From contig JARGOZ010000062.1 of NCBI GenBank assembly GCA_029213025.1, forward strand, positions 1 to 37,059: DNA of 37,059 bases, read 5' to 3'. Position numbers and translations under genes: made by a program. Below the pieces are notes generated by a model. It was given only the letters and a program-made list of their open reading frames with translations, ran no database searches and was not told where the DNA came from. This document shows positions 1-8,883 of the stretch, piece after piece (within the stretch, counting starts at the first letter, position 1; every line of letters begins with the position of its first letter). Source of the stretch: Verrucomicrobiales bacterium (lineage in GTDB: Bacteria > Verrucomicrobiota > Verrucomicrobiia > Verrucomicrobiales > DEV007).

Positions 1-2562
1 CACAAAAAGGGAATTCTTCATCGTGATATCAAGCCCGACTATGTGATGCTGGGACGATTCGGGGAGGTATTTCTCGTTGGTTGGGGCATCGCCAAAGAAA
101 CCGGCGAAACAGATGAATTCGATCGACGCCGAATTCGGGAGACCCGGCTTTCCGACGGCGCAAAAAGCCTCATCGCGATGGCGCGAAACGTCTATGGAAC
201 TCCGGGGTATCTCTCTCCGGAAGCGGCACGGGGGGAAGACGACTACACAGACGGCAGTTCAGATGTTTTCGCTCTGGGTGCGATTCTTTATCAGATTCTC
301 ACATTAAAACCGCCGTTCGAGGGCGAAACCGCCGAAGAAATTCTGGAAGCGGCCAGAGCAGGAAAAGTGATCCCCGTAGCCAGCGCGGAAGGGGCACGCC
401 CCCACTTAAAAGAAGGCCGACCGCCCGACGCATTGGCCGCTATCGCTATGATGGCACTCTCTCCGGAACGGGAAAACCGGTACGAATCCGCTCAGGATCT
501 GAGACGGGATATCGAAGCCTTTCTCCAGGGGCATTCCACCAAAGCCGAAGAAGCCGGAGCTTTGAAAATGACCCGGATGTTTGTCCGCCGAAACCCGGGA
601 ACCACTACGGTTTGGCTGGTTGCAGCGGTGGCCGTGGTCGCCATTTTGACCAGCGGTTTGAAAGAAAATTTTCAAAACCGGAGCGAGGCAGAAAAAGCTT
701 TGCAACTCGCTCTGGAAAAGAAGCATACTTTTTTGCTGGAAAAATCCGCTTCCACCGCCGTCCGGGCGGAAGCCGCGCCACGCTTTGCTCAACTCGCCTG
801 GGATCGCATTACTCTAGGTGATACCGGGCGGGCCGGTGACCTCGCCACAGCTGCTCTCGACTTTGACGGTGGCGACGAGGCCAATGCCAGGAGCCATCTC
901 GTGCTCGGGCTTTCGCGGATTCTGCAAGGCCACCCCGACCTCGCGGAAAAACATTTCGAACAGGCGAAAAACGACCCGTTTCTGGCATCGGCCAGCCAAC
1001 CGCTCTCGTGGACGGAACACTTCGAAAAAAACGGACTGTATGCGCTCGTGCTCAAGCAGCTTGAGAAAAATCCTGAGGAACAATACCGGAAGCTGGAAAA
1101 CTTTTTGAGCCGGAAATGGAACCGGGAACTTTGGGAACTGTCGCAACGAAAATCGGAGCAATCCGTGTTATACCGGCTCGTTTTGAAGAAGGGTGTCTCC
1201 CCCTCCGACCTCGATTTCATACGGGGTTGGCCGATTCACCACCTGGTCCTTGAAAACATTCCTCTCGCCGATCCCGGCAGACTCACCGATCTCACTCAAT
1301 TGAGGAGTCTCGTGCTGGGCAAAGGACACCTTGCCAAAAATTTGTCACCTCTCACCGGCCTGCAAAGTCTGACATCGCTTACAGTTGCGGCGTGTGAAGA
1401 TGACCCGGACTTCGGATTCGACCTTTCCCCGATTGCGCACATGCCACAGCTCCGCAAGGTAACCATCGCGGGCAATGTAATTTCCTTCGAACCGCTTCGG
1501 GATCTTCAGCTGAGCCATCTGCGGGTCGGAAAACTTACCGGGGATACCAGTCTGCTATCCCTGCCCGGAATGCCGTTGCGCTATCTCGAAGTGGAAAATC
1601 CGGCGGGTTTTGAAGGTCTCAGCGGAATGCCACTGCAGATCTTTCGACCGGGATATTCTGAAGCCGGTTACTCCGAGCAGAGCATACGAATCCTCACCAA
1701 ACTGCCCCTCAGAGAACTCCGGCTCGATGGCGATTTTGATGAAGAATTTTTGCTGCTAACCAAATCACGAACTCTCGAAGAGTTAGAAACCAACCACCTT
1801 CACGATCTGAAAATCTGGCAGAACTCGGCTTTGCAGGTGATTCATCTCAAAGGAAATGATCATAACCTCAGCGGACTCGCCGACTCGCCGGTTTCCGTTC
1901 TAAAACTTTCAGACACGGATCGTCCCGTGCTCCATTCTTTACTCCGGGCGAATCAGCTCCGGGAAATTCGGCTTCCAAAGATTGACCACGCCCACCTAGA
2001 GACTCCGGCTCTATCCAAAAATTTGATCAGACAGGACTGGTCATTGGCAAAGGCTGAGTTCCACCGTCTCAAAAAACGATACAGCAAACACGACGCCCTG
2101 CGCGGGCCCGCTCAAATCTGGCTACCGGTTCTGGAAAAACACATCGAAGAGGCGCAAAAAGGAATCGCCAGCGCCACATGGAATCCCAAAAAGTATTTCG
2201 ACGATCACACCTACCAGTGGTTCAAAACCCCGATGACCTGGAAAGAGGCAAAAAGTACCGCCGAAGCACTCGGCGGCTATCTCGCTACGGTAGAGACGGA
2301 AGAAGAGTGGAATTTCCTTGCCGATGAATTTGGAATTCCACAGGGCGAAGACTCTGTCTGGAGCGGTGGCAAAAACCGGATATGGATCGGCGCGGCAAAG
2401 CCGGGGACCGCAAAAGCAGTGAAAGCTCCGGCTATTCGGAACAGGGGCGGCGAAGCACCTTCGGTATATATAGCCAATCAGGATCTCGTGCTACTCCCCA
2501 CCTCTCCCAATTCAGTTTGGAGCTTTATCATTGAGTGGGATTCCCCCGGCGAACCGCTATGA
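1..2562 (+). CDS. Receptor-like Ser/Thr protein kinase homologue, probable pseudokinase (5' end outside the window)
   Basis: The frame is open from base 1, so the N-lobe of the kinase lies outside the window; 853 residues are visible. They begin in the catalytic loop (HRDIKPDYVML, residues 7-17) and continue through an activation segment with GTPGYLSPEAARG to the end of the kinase fold near residue 180. A hydrophobic segment at about 201-220 is a likely membrane span. After it come a helical TPR-like stretch, leucine-rich repeats (about 400-690) and a C-type-lectin-like end (about 738-853: TWKEAKSTAEALGGYLATVE, WIG, FIIEW). The catalytic-loop Asn is Tyr14 and the DFG/DWG Asp is Gly27, so metal binding should be lost. 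The next gene has the same architecture with intact residues and overlaps by ATGA. Seen: the substitutions. Inferred: a non-catalytic partner or decoy receptor. The missing N-lobe cannot be judged. Confidence 0.88.
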   Translation, partial: HKKGILHRDIKPDYVMLGRFGEVFLVGWGIAKETGETDEFDRRRIRETRLSDGAKSLIAMARNVYGTPGYLSPEAARGEDDYTDGSSDVFALGAILYQILTLKPPFEGETAEEILEAARAGKVIPVASAEGARPHLKEGRPPDALAAIAMMALSPERENRYESAQDLRRDIEAFLQGHSTKAEEAGALKMTRMFVRRNPGTTTVWLVAAVAVVAILTSGLKENFQNRSEAEKALQLALEKKHTFLLEKSASTAVRAEAAPRFAQLAWDRITLGDTGRAGDLATAALDFDGGDEANARSHLVLGLSRILQGHPDLAEKHFEQAKNDPFLASASQPLSWTEHFEKNGLYALVLKQLEKNPEEQYRKLENFLSRKWNRELWELSQRKSEQSVLYRLVLKKGVSPSDLDFIRGWPIHHLVLENIPLADPGRLTDLTQLRSLVLGKGHLAKNLSPLTGLQSLTSLTVAACEDDPDFGFDLSPIAHMPQLRKVTIAGNVISFEPLRDLQLSHLRVGKLTGDTSLLSLPGMPLRYLEVENPAGFEGLSGMPLQIFRPGYSEAGYSEQSIRILTKLPLRELRLDGDFDEEFLLLTKSRTLEELETNHLHDLKIWQNSALQVIHLKGNDHNLSGLADSPVSVLKLSDTDRPVLHSLLRANQLREIRLPKIDHAHLETPALSKNLIRQDWSLAKAEFHRLKKRYSKHDALRGPAQIWLPVLEKHIEEAQKGIASATWNPKKYFDDHTYQWFKTPMTWKEAKSTAEALGGYLATVETEEEWNFLADEFGIPQGEDSVWSGGKNRIWIGAAKPGTAKAVKAPAIRNRGGEAPSVYIANQDLVLLPTSPNSVWSFIIEWDSPGEPL

Positions 2563-5500
2563 TTTTTAACTGTCCCCAATGCAGGCAAAAGCTGGAAGGC
2601 GACCGCACACTCAGCGGTAGTGATATCGCCTGCCCAACCTGCCACTTCCACTTTTTCATACCGCACCAGGACGAAGACGACACCGTGGCAATTACGCCGC
2701 CGGGAACTCCTGCACCTGTAGTGGAAACCAGTATAGAAGAGAAATATACTTTTCACGGCCAGATTGCCAGGGGAGGCATGGGAATAATCGTATCCGCCAC
2801 CGACAAAAAACTCAACCGCCCCGTGGCGATAAAGCAACTCGCCGGACCGGAGGAAGATCCCACCCTGGTGAAACAACTCATTCGCGAAGCGCAGATTACC
2901 GCACGCCTTTCCCATCCCGGCATCATTCCGATTCACGAACTGGGGCACGATGCCGAAGGGAGAGTCTACTACACGATGAAACATATCCGGGGGGAACCTC
3001 TCGATAAAGTTTTGGAAAAACTTCGCAGCGGTGATCAAACCATGATCGAGAAAAGCCCGTTTCGCCGGTTACTGATCATCTTCTCCCGAATCTGCGATGC
3101 CATCGGATACGCAAATGAAAAGGGAATCATCCACCGGGATATCAAACCCGATAATATTATGCTCGCCCCGTACGGGGAATACCTTCTGATCGACTGGGGA
3201 ATCGCCAAGGACCTCAATAATCCGGCCCCGGAAGATCCAACACCTGTCGTTTCGGCTTTTCGCTACCATCCCGAACCGGGCGACTACGGTGCCACCCTTC
3301 ACGGCGCGGTGTTCGGGTCACCCAGCTACATGTCGCCGGAACAGGCCCGCGGGGATATCAATTCCATCGATGCCCGGAGCGATGTCTTTGGTCTCGGCGC
3401 TCTGCTTTTTGAAATCCTCACCCTGAGCCCGCCGTATGAAGGGGAAACGCCGGAGGAAGCGGTAAAAAGTGCCGCCAAACGCGAGATCAAACGAATTTCT
3501 GAAATCCGCAAAGAAGCCCCCGATCCGAATATTCCCTGGCCGCACCTGAATGGAGCCGAACTGCCGGAATCAATTCTCGCCGTAGCAATGAAGGCGATGC
3601 GAATGGAACCGGATGAGCGATACCAGTCTGCGGCAGAACTGCGCCGGGATATTGATGCCTATCTCGCCGGTTATACAACGGAGGCCGAAAACGCGGATTT
3701 TCTCAAAATCATGCGCCTCGCAATCAAGCGGCACAAGGCGACAGCAACCGCACTTGCCGCCGGATTTATGCTCTCCGGCCTCGCCATCGGAGTCACCGCG
3801 ACCATGAACCGCCTGGAAACGGTGAAAGCCCGAAAAGCGGGAGCCGAAGCAGTTGAATATATCGAAGCTGCGCGGAAAGCCCGGGAGCAGCGTCTTTTGA
3901 CCCGCCTCCAGGTGGCGCCCGACTATGTGGAAATGGCGAAACTCCTCGCCAACCGCGGGGAGGAGGATAATGCCCTCGCTGTAGCCCGCCTTGCGTCGGA
4001 ATATGACCCCGGATTAACCGAAGCAACCGCTCTTGTGAAGGCTCTCGAAATGCATGACAGCATCAAACACGGAACAGAGTTGCCTTCCGGAATCGAGTTG
4101 GAAGGTTACCCCTCCCTTGCCTTTTTGTCTCACCATCCCGAATTGCTGACGACCGGCAAAGACACCGAATTCCCGGAACAGACCCTGACGCGACTGAGCG
4201 CCGCCTACTCGGAAGCGGGGTTGAGTCGGCTCGCCGGCCAAATCACCGCCGGTCAGACCGCCCGGGTCGCCCGGTACCGCAAAGAATTGAAAAAAGCCTG
4301 GAAAGGACTGGAGATCGAGTGGGATCTGTCGCTTGCCCCGGCGATGAGTTCTCTGTGCCTCGATGAAAACCTGCAAAGTTTGTTCCCCGGTTTGGCAAAA
4401 TGGGCCCACGAGATTAATCACGATTATCCGGGACAGATCCTTCATATCGCGATCCATCAGGGCCGGAAAGTCCCCGATCTGTCCATCCTCGAAAAACTGG
4501 CGATAGAATCAGTCACCTTCGGCCCCGGCGTGGATTGTGAGTCAGCGGATCTCGCCGGTCTCACCAAATGTCGGTATCTCAAAGTTCTCACTGTGGAAAA
4601 CGGACAACTCAGCGACCTTTCCTTTCTCCATGCACTGCCGCTGGTTGCCCTGCGGCTGAAAGGCACGTCCCCGGATCTGGACCTGTCTCCGCTCGCCGGA
4701 TGCCGGACTTTGCGGGTTCTTACCGGCGGCGCCGGAAACCGGTTCGCCTCCCTTTCCCGCCTTCCCGAAGGCCAACTGCAGATCTTCTCCGGCCGGGTAA
4801 AAAACGGCGATTACAGCCCTCTCTCGGAAATGCCGCTGCAGGTTTTCGAAGTGAAACAGGGAAACACATCTGTCGACCTGAGTGCCCTGGCCTCCCTGCC
4901 GCTGCAAAGTTTTTCCGCAAAAGGGATCGACCTGCAGAAGAACTGGCAAACCATTGCCTCGTGGCCGCTGGAAAGGCTGAGTATCAGCGCGCCATTCGAT
5001 GTTGATGCCGGAAAGCTGAATACCCCTCTGCCCTCGTTGACCCACCTCCGGATCAGCGAAGGCCAATGGACCGGAAATGTGGTGCAGCTGTTCCCCGCGC
5101 TGCGTGTGCTCATCGACGAAACCGGTAGAAATTTCGGTAGATTCTCCCAAATCGATACCCTCGAATCAATTGAAGTCGACGGCGACGGGCAATGCATCTG
5201 CTACCTGTCCGTACTGGAAAAGGTTGCCTCCGGGAAAGATCTCTACATCAGCCCCGACATGCCGGTCGAAGTCCTGCCCGAAGCCGTGGCACTGAACATG
5301 GTGAAAGGAGACTGGGAAGCAGCGGCCAGAGAGCTGAAAATCCTCACCAGGCACATCGCGAAACATCCCCGGCTGACGATTGCGTCGATAAATGCCTCGC
5401 AACTTCAAAGCGTGGTCGCCGATCGGGCCGATCCCGAAGAAATCTACATTTCCAAAGTGAACTCCCGGAAAAACCATCGCTATCAGGCCGTTTTTTGCGG

Positions 5501-5765
5501 CCTCACCCGCGAGCAGGCTGAACAATTCGCGCTCGCGGCGGGAGGCGGTCTTGCTCAGATTGAATCCGACGAAGAAGAGCAGTTTTTGAGGGAAATGGTG
5601 GAGCGTCGACCGGAATACGGCGCCTTTTGGATCGGCGGATACCTCAATCGCCCCGAAGCAACACACTCCCCGCAAAAAGAGGCCCCAGTCCTACCTGCCG
5701 GAAGCGACACTCGCTCCTCGCGACCTGCCTCCTGCCTATTCCCCTTTGTGATTGAGTGGCAGTAA
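2559..5765 (+). CDS. Receptor-like Ser/Thr protein kinase with zinc ribbon, leucine-rich and lectin-like domains
   Basis: 1068 residues. The ATG at 2559 is chosen over the in-frame GTG at 2535 because it overlaps the upstream stop as ATGA and starts exactly before a zinc ribbon (C5, C8, C25, C28). The kinase domain spans about 63-375: glycine loop ARGGMG, VAIK with Lys92, HRDIKPDN at 192-199, and DWG with Asp212 in place of DFG (Trp here is familiar from PVC-group kinases). All catalytic residues are present, so it should be active. A hydrophobic segment near 390-412 is the likely membrane span. It is followed by a TPR-like helical region, degenerate leucine-rich repeats and a C-type-lectin-like end from about 965 (REQAEQFALAAGGGLAQIES, FWIGGY, FPFVIEW). 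The expected topology is a cytoplasmic kinase and an extracytoplasmic sensor. It is paralogous to the preceding gene along their shared length; ligand and substrates are unknown. Confidence 0.92.
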   Translation: MIFNCPQCRQKLEGDRTLSGSDIACPTCHFHFFIPHQDEDDTVAITPPGTPAPVVETSIEEKYTFHGQIARGGMGIIVSATDKKLNRPVAIKQLAGPEEDPTLVKQLIREAQITARLSHPGIIPIHELGHDAEGRVYYTMKHIRGEPLDKVLEKLRSGDQTMIEKSPFRRLLIIFSRICDAIGYANEKGIIHRDIKPDNIMLAPYGEYLLIDWGIAKDLNNPAPEDPTPVVSAFRYHPEPGDYGATLHGAVFGSPSYMSPEQARGDINSIDARSDVFGLGALLFEILTLSPPYEGETPEEAVKSAAKREIKRISEIRKEAPDPNIPWPHLNGAELPESILAVAMKAMRMEPDERYQSAAELRRDIDAYLAGYTTEAENADFLKIMRLAIKRHKATATALAAGFMLSGLAIGVTATMNRLETVKARKAGAEAVEYIEAARKAREQRLLTRLQVAPDYVEMAKLLANRGEEDNALAVARLASEYDPGLTEATALVKALEMHDSIKHGTELPSGIELEGYPSLAFLSHHPELLTTGKDTEFPEQTLTRLSAAYSEAGLSRLAGQITAGQTARVARYRKELKKAWKGLEIEWDLSLAPAMSSLCLDENLQSLFPGLAKWAHEINHDYPGQILHIAIHQGRKVPDLSILEKLAIESVTFGPGVDCESADLAGLTKCRYLKVLTVENGQLSDLSFLHALPLVALRLKGTSPDLDLSPLAGCRTLRVLTGGAGNRFASLSRLPEGQLQIFSGRVKNGDYSPLSEMPLQVFEVKQGNTSVDLSALASLPLQSFSAKGIDLQKNWQTIASWPLERLSISAPFDVDAGKLNTPLPSLTHLRISEGQWTGNVVQLFPALRVLIDETGRNFGRFSQIDTLESIEVDGDGQCICYLSVLEKVASGKDLYISPDMPVEVLPEAVALNMVKGDWEAAARELKILTRHIAKHPRLTIASINASQLQSVVADRADPEEIYISKVNSRKNHRYQAVFCGLTREQAEQFALAAGGGLAQIESDEEEQFLREMVERRPEYGAFWIGGYLNRPEATHSPQKEAPVLPAGSDTRSSRPASCLFPFVIEWQ

Positions 5766-5777
5766 ATCAGAGCCGAT

Positions 5778-5834
5778 TGTACCCTGTTAACTGCGACTTT
5801 GTACCCTGTTATGTCCCGGATCAAACAGGGTACA
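5778..5834. repeat. 22-bp-period repeat locus 1: three AACAGGGTACA cores, two inverted
   Basis: TGTACCCTGTT lies at 5778-5788 and 5800-5810, exactly 22 bp apart. The same 11-mer in the opposite orientation, AACAGGGTACA, lies at 5824-5834. The second and third copies form a perfect 11-bp inverted repeat around a 13-nt loop, so a transcript could fold here. There is no T-rich run after it, so it is not a classical terminator. Three further loci in this window carry the same core. Confidence 0.85.
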
Positions 5835-5852
5835 GTTGGTTGATTTCAGGTA

Positions 5853-6374
5853 ATGTGTTACCATGGGAGCATCGTGAAATTCAGCTCCCTACCCACACCA
5901 CCGGCTCTTTTTCGACAGTTTGAAAACGGCGAAATCTCGCGCGAAGAACTCCAGGCCACGATGGCTTTGCACGCGCGGGATTTGATCGAGGAAATGGTGG
6001 AAACAAGGAAAAATCCCGTGGCCGCCTATGTGGAGCGTCTTCGAAATCAGGCTGCTGTTCGCAAACTGGCGGGAAAACATACCTCGGCCCTGCTGCGCGA
6101 AGTTTTTTCGGCTATGGGAGAAATCCCCGGTTTTCCCCCGGCCCATCTTTTGTGGAATGCCAGCCATCGTCAGATGCCGCTGCATTGCTTTATAAGAATG
6201 AAGCATGAACCGGTTTTCCGGGTCACCAAAATGGACGTCTCACCGATGAAAGTCAGTGTTCAAGTCGAGTATGGACAGCATGACAAAGATAAGACGACCA
6301 GGGAATTAATCGTCCTGCATCGCAACCCGACCTTCAAATTCGAGTTGCTGGAACGGCGGGAAAATACCGTGTGA
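5853..6374 (+). CDS. Unknown conserved-looking cytoplasmic protein
   Basis: 173 residues, family not recognised. The N-terminal half is helical and charged, with FENGEISREELQ and HARDLIEEMVETRKNPVAAY; the C-terminal half (MKHEPVFRVTKMDVSPMKVS onward) looks like beta strands. No signal peptide or membrane segment is seen. The ATG at 5853 gives the longest form, but a GTG at 5874 preceded by GGGAG is a plausible alternative (166 residues). It follows the repeat-bearing spacer after the kinase pair and ends just before a minus-strand terminator, so it is probably a single-gene unit. Coding character looks real: there is no competing frame of similar quality. Confidence 0.7.
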   Translation: MCYHGSIVKFSSLPTPPALFRQFENGEISREELQATMALHARDLIEEMVETRKNPVAAYVERLRNQAAVRKLAGKHTSALLREVFSAMGEIPGFPPAHLLWNASHRQMPLHCFIRMKHEPVFRVTKMDVSPMKVSVQVEYGQHDKDKTTRELIVLHRNPTFKFELLERRENTV

Positions 6375-6378
6375 GCAC

Positions 6379-6405
6379 AAAAAAACTCCGGTTGTTACAC
6401 CGGAG
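6379..6405 (-). terminator. Rho-independent terminator for the minus-strand epimerase gene
   Basis: CTCCGGT (6386-6392) pairs with ACCGGAG (6399-6405) around a six-base loop. Read on the minus strand, the hairpin is followed directly by seven T (6379-6385). The plus strand has no T run after the stem, so it serves the gene ending at 6510. Confidence 0.8.
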
Positions 6406-6509
6406 CCCCAAAAAAGATAAAAAGAGATAAATTTGAAAGTATTCAACCTCTCAAACGTTCCGTTCGCGATCTTATTAGAAAAAATAGAAGTTTTTTCTGA
6501 AATTCTTTT

Positions 6510-7406
6510 TCAATGCCCAATCGACTCGCGAATTGCCGCAGCTAAATCCGGGTAATTCCATCGGTAGGAGTGACTTTTCATCACAATCGGATCGACCCGC
6601 AGGCTGTTCAGAAACATTTCGTGCATGCCGCCGGGTAACAGATTTAACAGCGGTGAAGGCACCGGAAACAACGCCGGTTTTTTCACCACTTCCGCCAGAG
6701 TTTTCGTAAATTCCCGGTTCCGGACCGGCTCCGGGCCAGTGACATTGACCGGGCCGTTGATCAGGTGGTTATCGAGACAGGTTTGCACGATCCCCGCCAC
6801 ATCATCGATATGGATCCACGGCATCCACTGCTTTCCATTGCCGAGTTTCCCGCCCAGACCTTTGGAAAAGAGATTTTCCAGCATCGGCATAGCCCCGCCA
6901 TCCGACCCGAGGACAAATCCGATCCGGAGTAAAACCGTGCGCACCCCCATATCCTGAGCCTTCATCGCTACCGCCTCCCACTGTTTCACGACATCGGCGA
7001 GAAATCCGAACCCCGCATCCGCCTCTTCGTCCAGCCAGTCATCGCCCCGGTCGCCGTAAATCCCGACCGCCGAGGCGCAGGCGAAAACTTTGGGGCGTTG
7101 CTCCGCCTCCATCGCCCACAAGGCATTGACGAGGCGCTGCGTCGTGCGGATTCGACTGTTGAGGATTTCCTCCTTTTTGCCAGCCGTCCAGGGACCGAGC
7201 AGAGACTCGCCGGAAAGATGAACCAGAGCATCCAGCCCTGAAAGATCAGGGGCCGATTCCGACGAAAAACCGCGGACCTCCGAACAGCCCGGAAGGGAAC
7301 GGTCAGGCTTGCGGCTGAATCCGACAGCCTCATGATTATGCGACAGGATCTCCGCCACAACGGCCCCACCGATAAATCCGCTGGCACCAGTGACACCGAT
7401 TCTCAT
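6510..7406 (-). CDS. TIGR01777-type NAD(P)-dependent epimerase/SDR39U1-like protein
   Basis: 298 residues from the ATG at 7406. An ATG five codons earlier (7421) is possible, but the nucleotide-binding strand starts directly at MRIGVTGASGFIGGAV, which is the usual family start. The Rossmann GxxGxxG is at about 6-12, and the middle carries the family's SAVGIYGDRGDDWLDEE. The C-terminal part around NSLRVDPIVMKSHSYRWNYP fits the DUF1731 tail. Proteins of this family are cytoplasmic short-chain dehydrogenase-fold enzymes (E. coli YfcH type) whose substrate is generally unknown. It diverges from the secreted-protein gene at 7578, and a clear terminator lies downstream at 6379-6405. It is apparently monocistronic. 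Confidence 0.92.
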   Translation of the reverse strand: MRIGVTGASGFIGGAVVAEILSHNHEAVGFSRKPDRSLPGCSEVRGFSSESAPDLSGLDALVHLSGESLLGPWTAGKKEEILNSRIRTTQRLVNALWAMEAEQRPKVFACASAVGIYGDRGDDWLDEEADAGFGFLADVVKQWEAVAMKAQDMGVRTVLLRIGFVLGSDGGAMPMLENLFSKGLGGKLGNGKQWMPWIHIDDVAGIVQTCLDNHLINGPVNVTGPEPVRNREFTKTLAEVVKKPALFPVPSPLLNLLPGGMHEMFLNSLRVDPIVMKSHSYRWNYPDLAAAIRESIGH

Positions 7407-7577
7407 AGTTTTCGGGACCATACAGGAACAAGGGCAGACCGGTCAACCTTCACTTACCTCCGGCCGCTGAGACGAAACCGGAAAAACACCAACGATCAAA
7501 AGGGCGAAATTTTATAATTTTGTTCTTGAATGATTCAATTAACCCCGCTTTTATTAAAGATTGATACCAAACACAAC

Positions 7578-8246
7578 ATGAAAAAGATTTTCGCTATCCT
7601 TCTTGCCGTAACCGTGATTCCCACTTTTCATGCCCACGCGTGGGTGGGAGGACCTTTCAGCAACAATAGCTTCACTCCTGCGGGTGATGACGGTATTTAC
7701 GAAGCAGTCGCGATACCATCTGGAACTTTTAATGACGCCGCTGCAACTGCGGTCAGCGGAGTAGGCCTCTATCGATGGGGAGTTAACAATCAAAATGCTG
7801 GCGGAACAGCCTTCACCAACGGTTTAGTGGGAAACACCAGTAATGTGAATTTTGGAGGATTTATAGGAGCGATAAGCAGCCATGTTTGGTACATCAATGG
7901 TGCCGTTTATTACGGAGTTTGTTTCGGTACCGTAAATTCCAGCATCGGCCAGATCCGAGTGGTAGGAAACGCAACAGACTCCACACCGGCAGTAATTTCC
8001 ACCCCGGCAGATCTGAATAATCCGGACATTAACATTGGCACGCCCGCTCAGACAGCCACATTTGCTAACTCAACGTTTCAGGGGAACGTCAGGAGTTTCC
8101 CCAAATGGTATGCGACGAACAATTTCCAGGGAACAGGTCAGGTTAATGTGGCGGTGAACCCTACGGCAGGAATCCCCGCAGCTTCCGGAGCTGCTTTCCC
8201 GATCATAGTTTTTGGTAGCCGAGTTAGTTTTGTTGTAACGGGTTAA
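7578..8246 (+). CDS. Secreted protein of unknown function
   Basis: 222 residues starting at MKKIFAILLAVTVIPTFHAH; the longer frame from 7530 is rejected because this Met begins a textbook signal peptide, with cleavage likely before WVGGPF (about residue 22). The mature part is rich in Gly, Asn, Ala, Thr and aromatic residues, with little charge, and ends in a hydrophobic strand (IIVFGSRVSFVVTG). This is compatible with a beta-rich surface or periplasmic protein. No catalytic motif or C-terminal sorting signal is recognised. A strong terminator follows (8273-8316), so it is transcribed on its own. The prepilin-like gene comes next; a functional link is possible but not shown. Confidence 0.8.
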   Translation: MKKIFAILLAVTVIPTFHAHAWVGGPFSNNSFTPAGDDGIYEAVAIPSGTFNDAAATAVSGVGLYRWGVNNQNAGGTAFTNGLVGNTSNVNFGGFIGAISSHVWYINGAVYYGVCFGTVNSSIGQIRVVGNATDSTPAVISTPADLNNPDINIGTPAQTATFANSTFQGNVRSFPKWYATNNFQGTGQVNVAVNPTAGIPAASGAAFPIIVFGSRVSFVVTG

Positions 8247-8272
8247 CCTACTATTAATTAACAATTTTAAAG

Positions 8273-8316
8273 ATCTCCATTGCGGGTTAAACTCTGCAAT
8301 GGAGATTCTTCATTCT
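8273..8316 (+). terminator. Rho-independent terminator after the secreted-protein gene
   Basis: ATCTCCATTGC (8273-8283) is perfectly complementary to GCAATGGAGAT (8296-8306) around a 12-nt loop, followed by the T-rich tail TCTTCATTCT. It separates the secreted-protein gene from the prepilin-like gene. Confidence 0.8.
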
Positions 8317-8359
8317 TGAACTCAACGTTTTCCTTTTCACGCCCTCAGTCTCGCACCCC

Positions 8360-8881
8360 ATGAATAAAAAGAGATCTGCTGGTTTTACACTGTTGGAAAT
8401 TATTGTAGCGGTTTCAATTGTTACCATTCTAGTTACAATTTCAATCCCCCTGTTCTCACACGCCAAAGCGCGAGCTCACAAAGCAGCCTGCATATCCCAC
8501 CTCAGGGCCTTTCACGGCGCTTTTTCTTCCGCCATCCAGGATCAGGGTCACTGGCCGCAACCACCTTTGGATGAGGGCGAATGGGATGAAAATAAATATT
8601 TCCGCTGGTGGATCGCCGAAATGGAAAAATATGGTGTAGGAGAAAACATGTGGAGATGCCCCGGCGATAAAGCCGCCATTGAATTTGAGCAGAAAGTCTC
8701 CCGGGAAAAGTTTTTCACCGGTTCTTACGTTCCATCGAATTTCGACGATTCATCGACAGCTCCTTTTCGCTATAATCAGCCCTGGGTTCTCGAACGGGGA
8801 ACCAATCACGGTCGCGGTTCACACGTCCTGATGCCGGACGGCTCGGTTTCAGAGCGATCCAATCCTTTTGCGGGACGCTAA
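8360..8881 (+). CDS. Type II secretion/type IV prepilin-like protein (PulG-type, H-x-DG)
   Basis: 173 residues. A short basic leader (MNKKRSAG) precedes the prepilin peptidase site between Gly8 and Phe9. FTLLEIIVAVSIVTILVTIS follows, with Glu at position 5 of the mature protein and a single hydrophobic helix. The globular part is rich in Trp and aromatics, and the C-terminus carries HVLMPDGSV, the His-x-Asp-Gly signature common in the large pseudopilin families of Verrucomicrobiota, Lentisphaerae and Planctomycetes. Such proteins are processed at the inner membrane and often linked to secretion or surface fibres, but many genomes hold hundreds of orphan copies. No other secretion gene is nearby, so this looks like an orphan. 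Its stop lies two bases from the convergent priA stop. Confidence 0.9.
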   Translation: MNKKRSAGFTLLEIIVAVSIVTILVTISIPLFSHAKARAHKAACISHLRAFHGAFSSAIQDQGHWPQPPLDEGEWDENKYFRWWIAEMEKYGVGENMWRCPGDKAAIEFEQKVSREKFFTGSYVPSNFDDSSTAPFRYNQPWVLERGTNHGRGSHVLMPDGSVSERSNPFAGR

Positions 8882-8883
8882 TC

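Noticed and set aside
3192..3200. DWG in place of DFG as a sign of an inactive second kinase
   Set aside because: The metal-binding Asp is kept, and Trp at this position is familiar in PVC-group kinases, so activity is expected.
8882..8883. Two-base gap between the prepilin-like and priA stops as evidence of a fusion or rearrangement
   Set aside because: Tight convergent gene ends are common and both proteins look full length.
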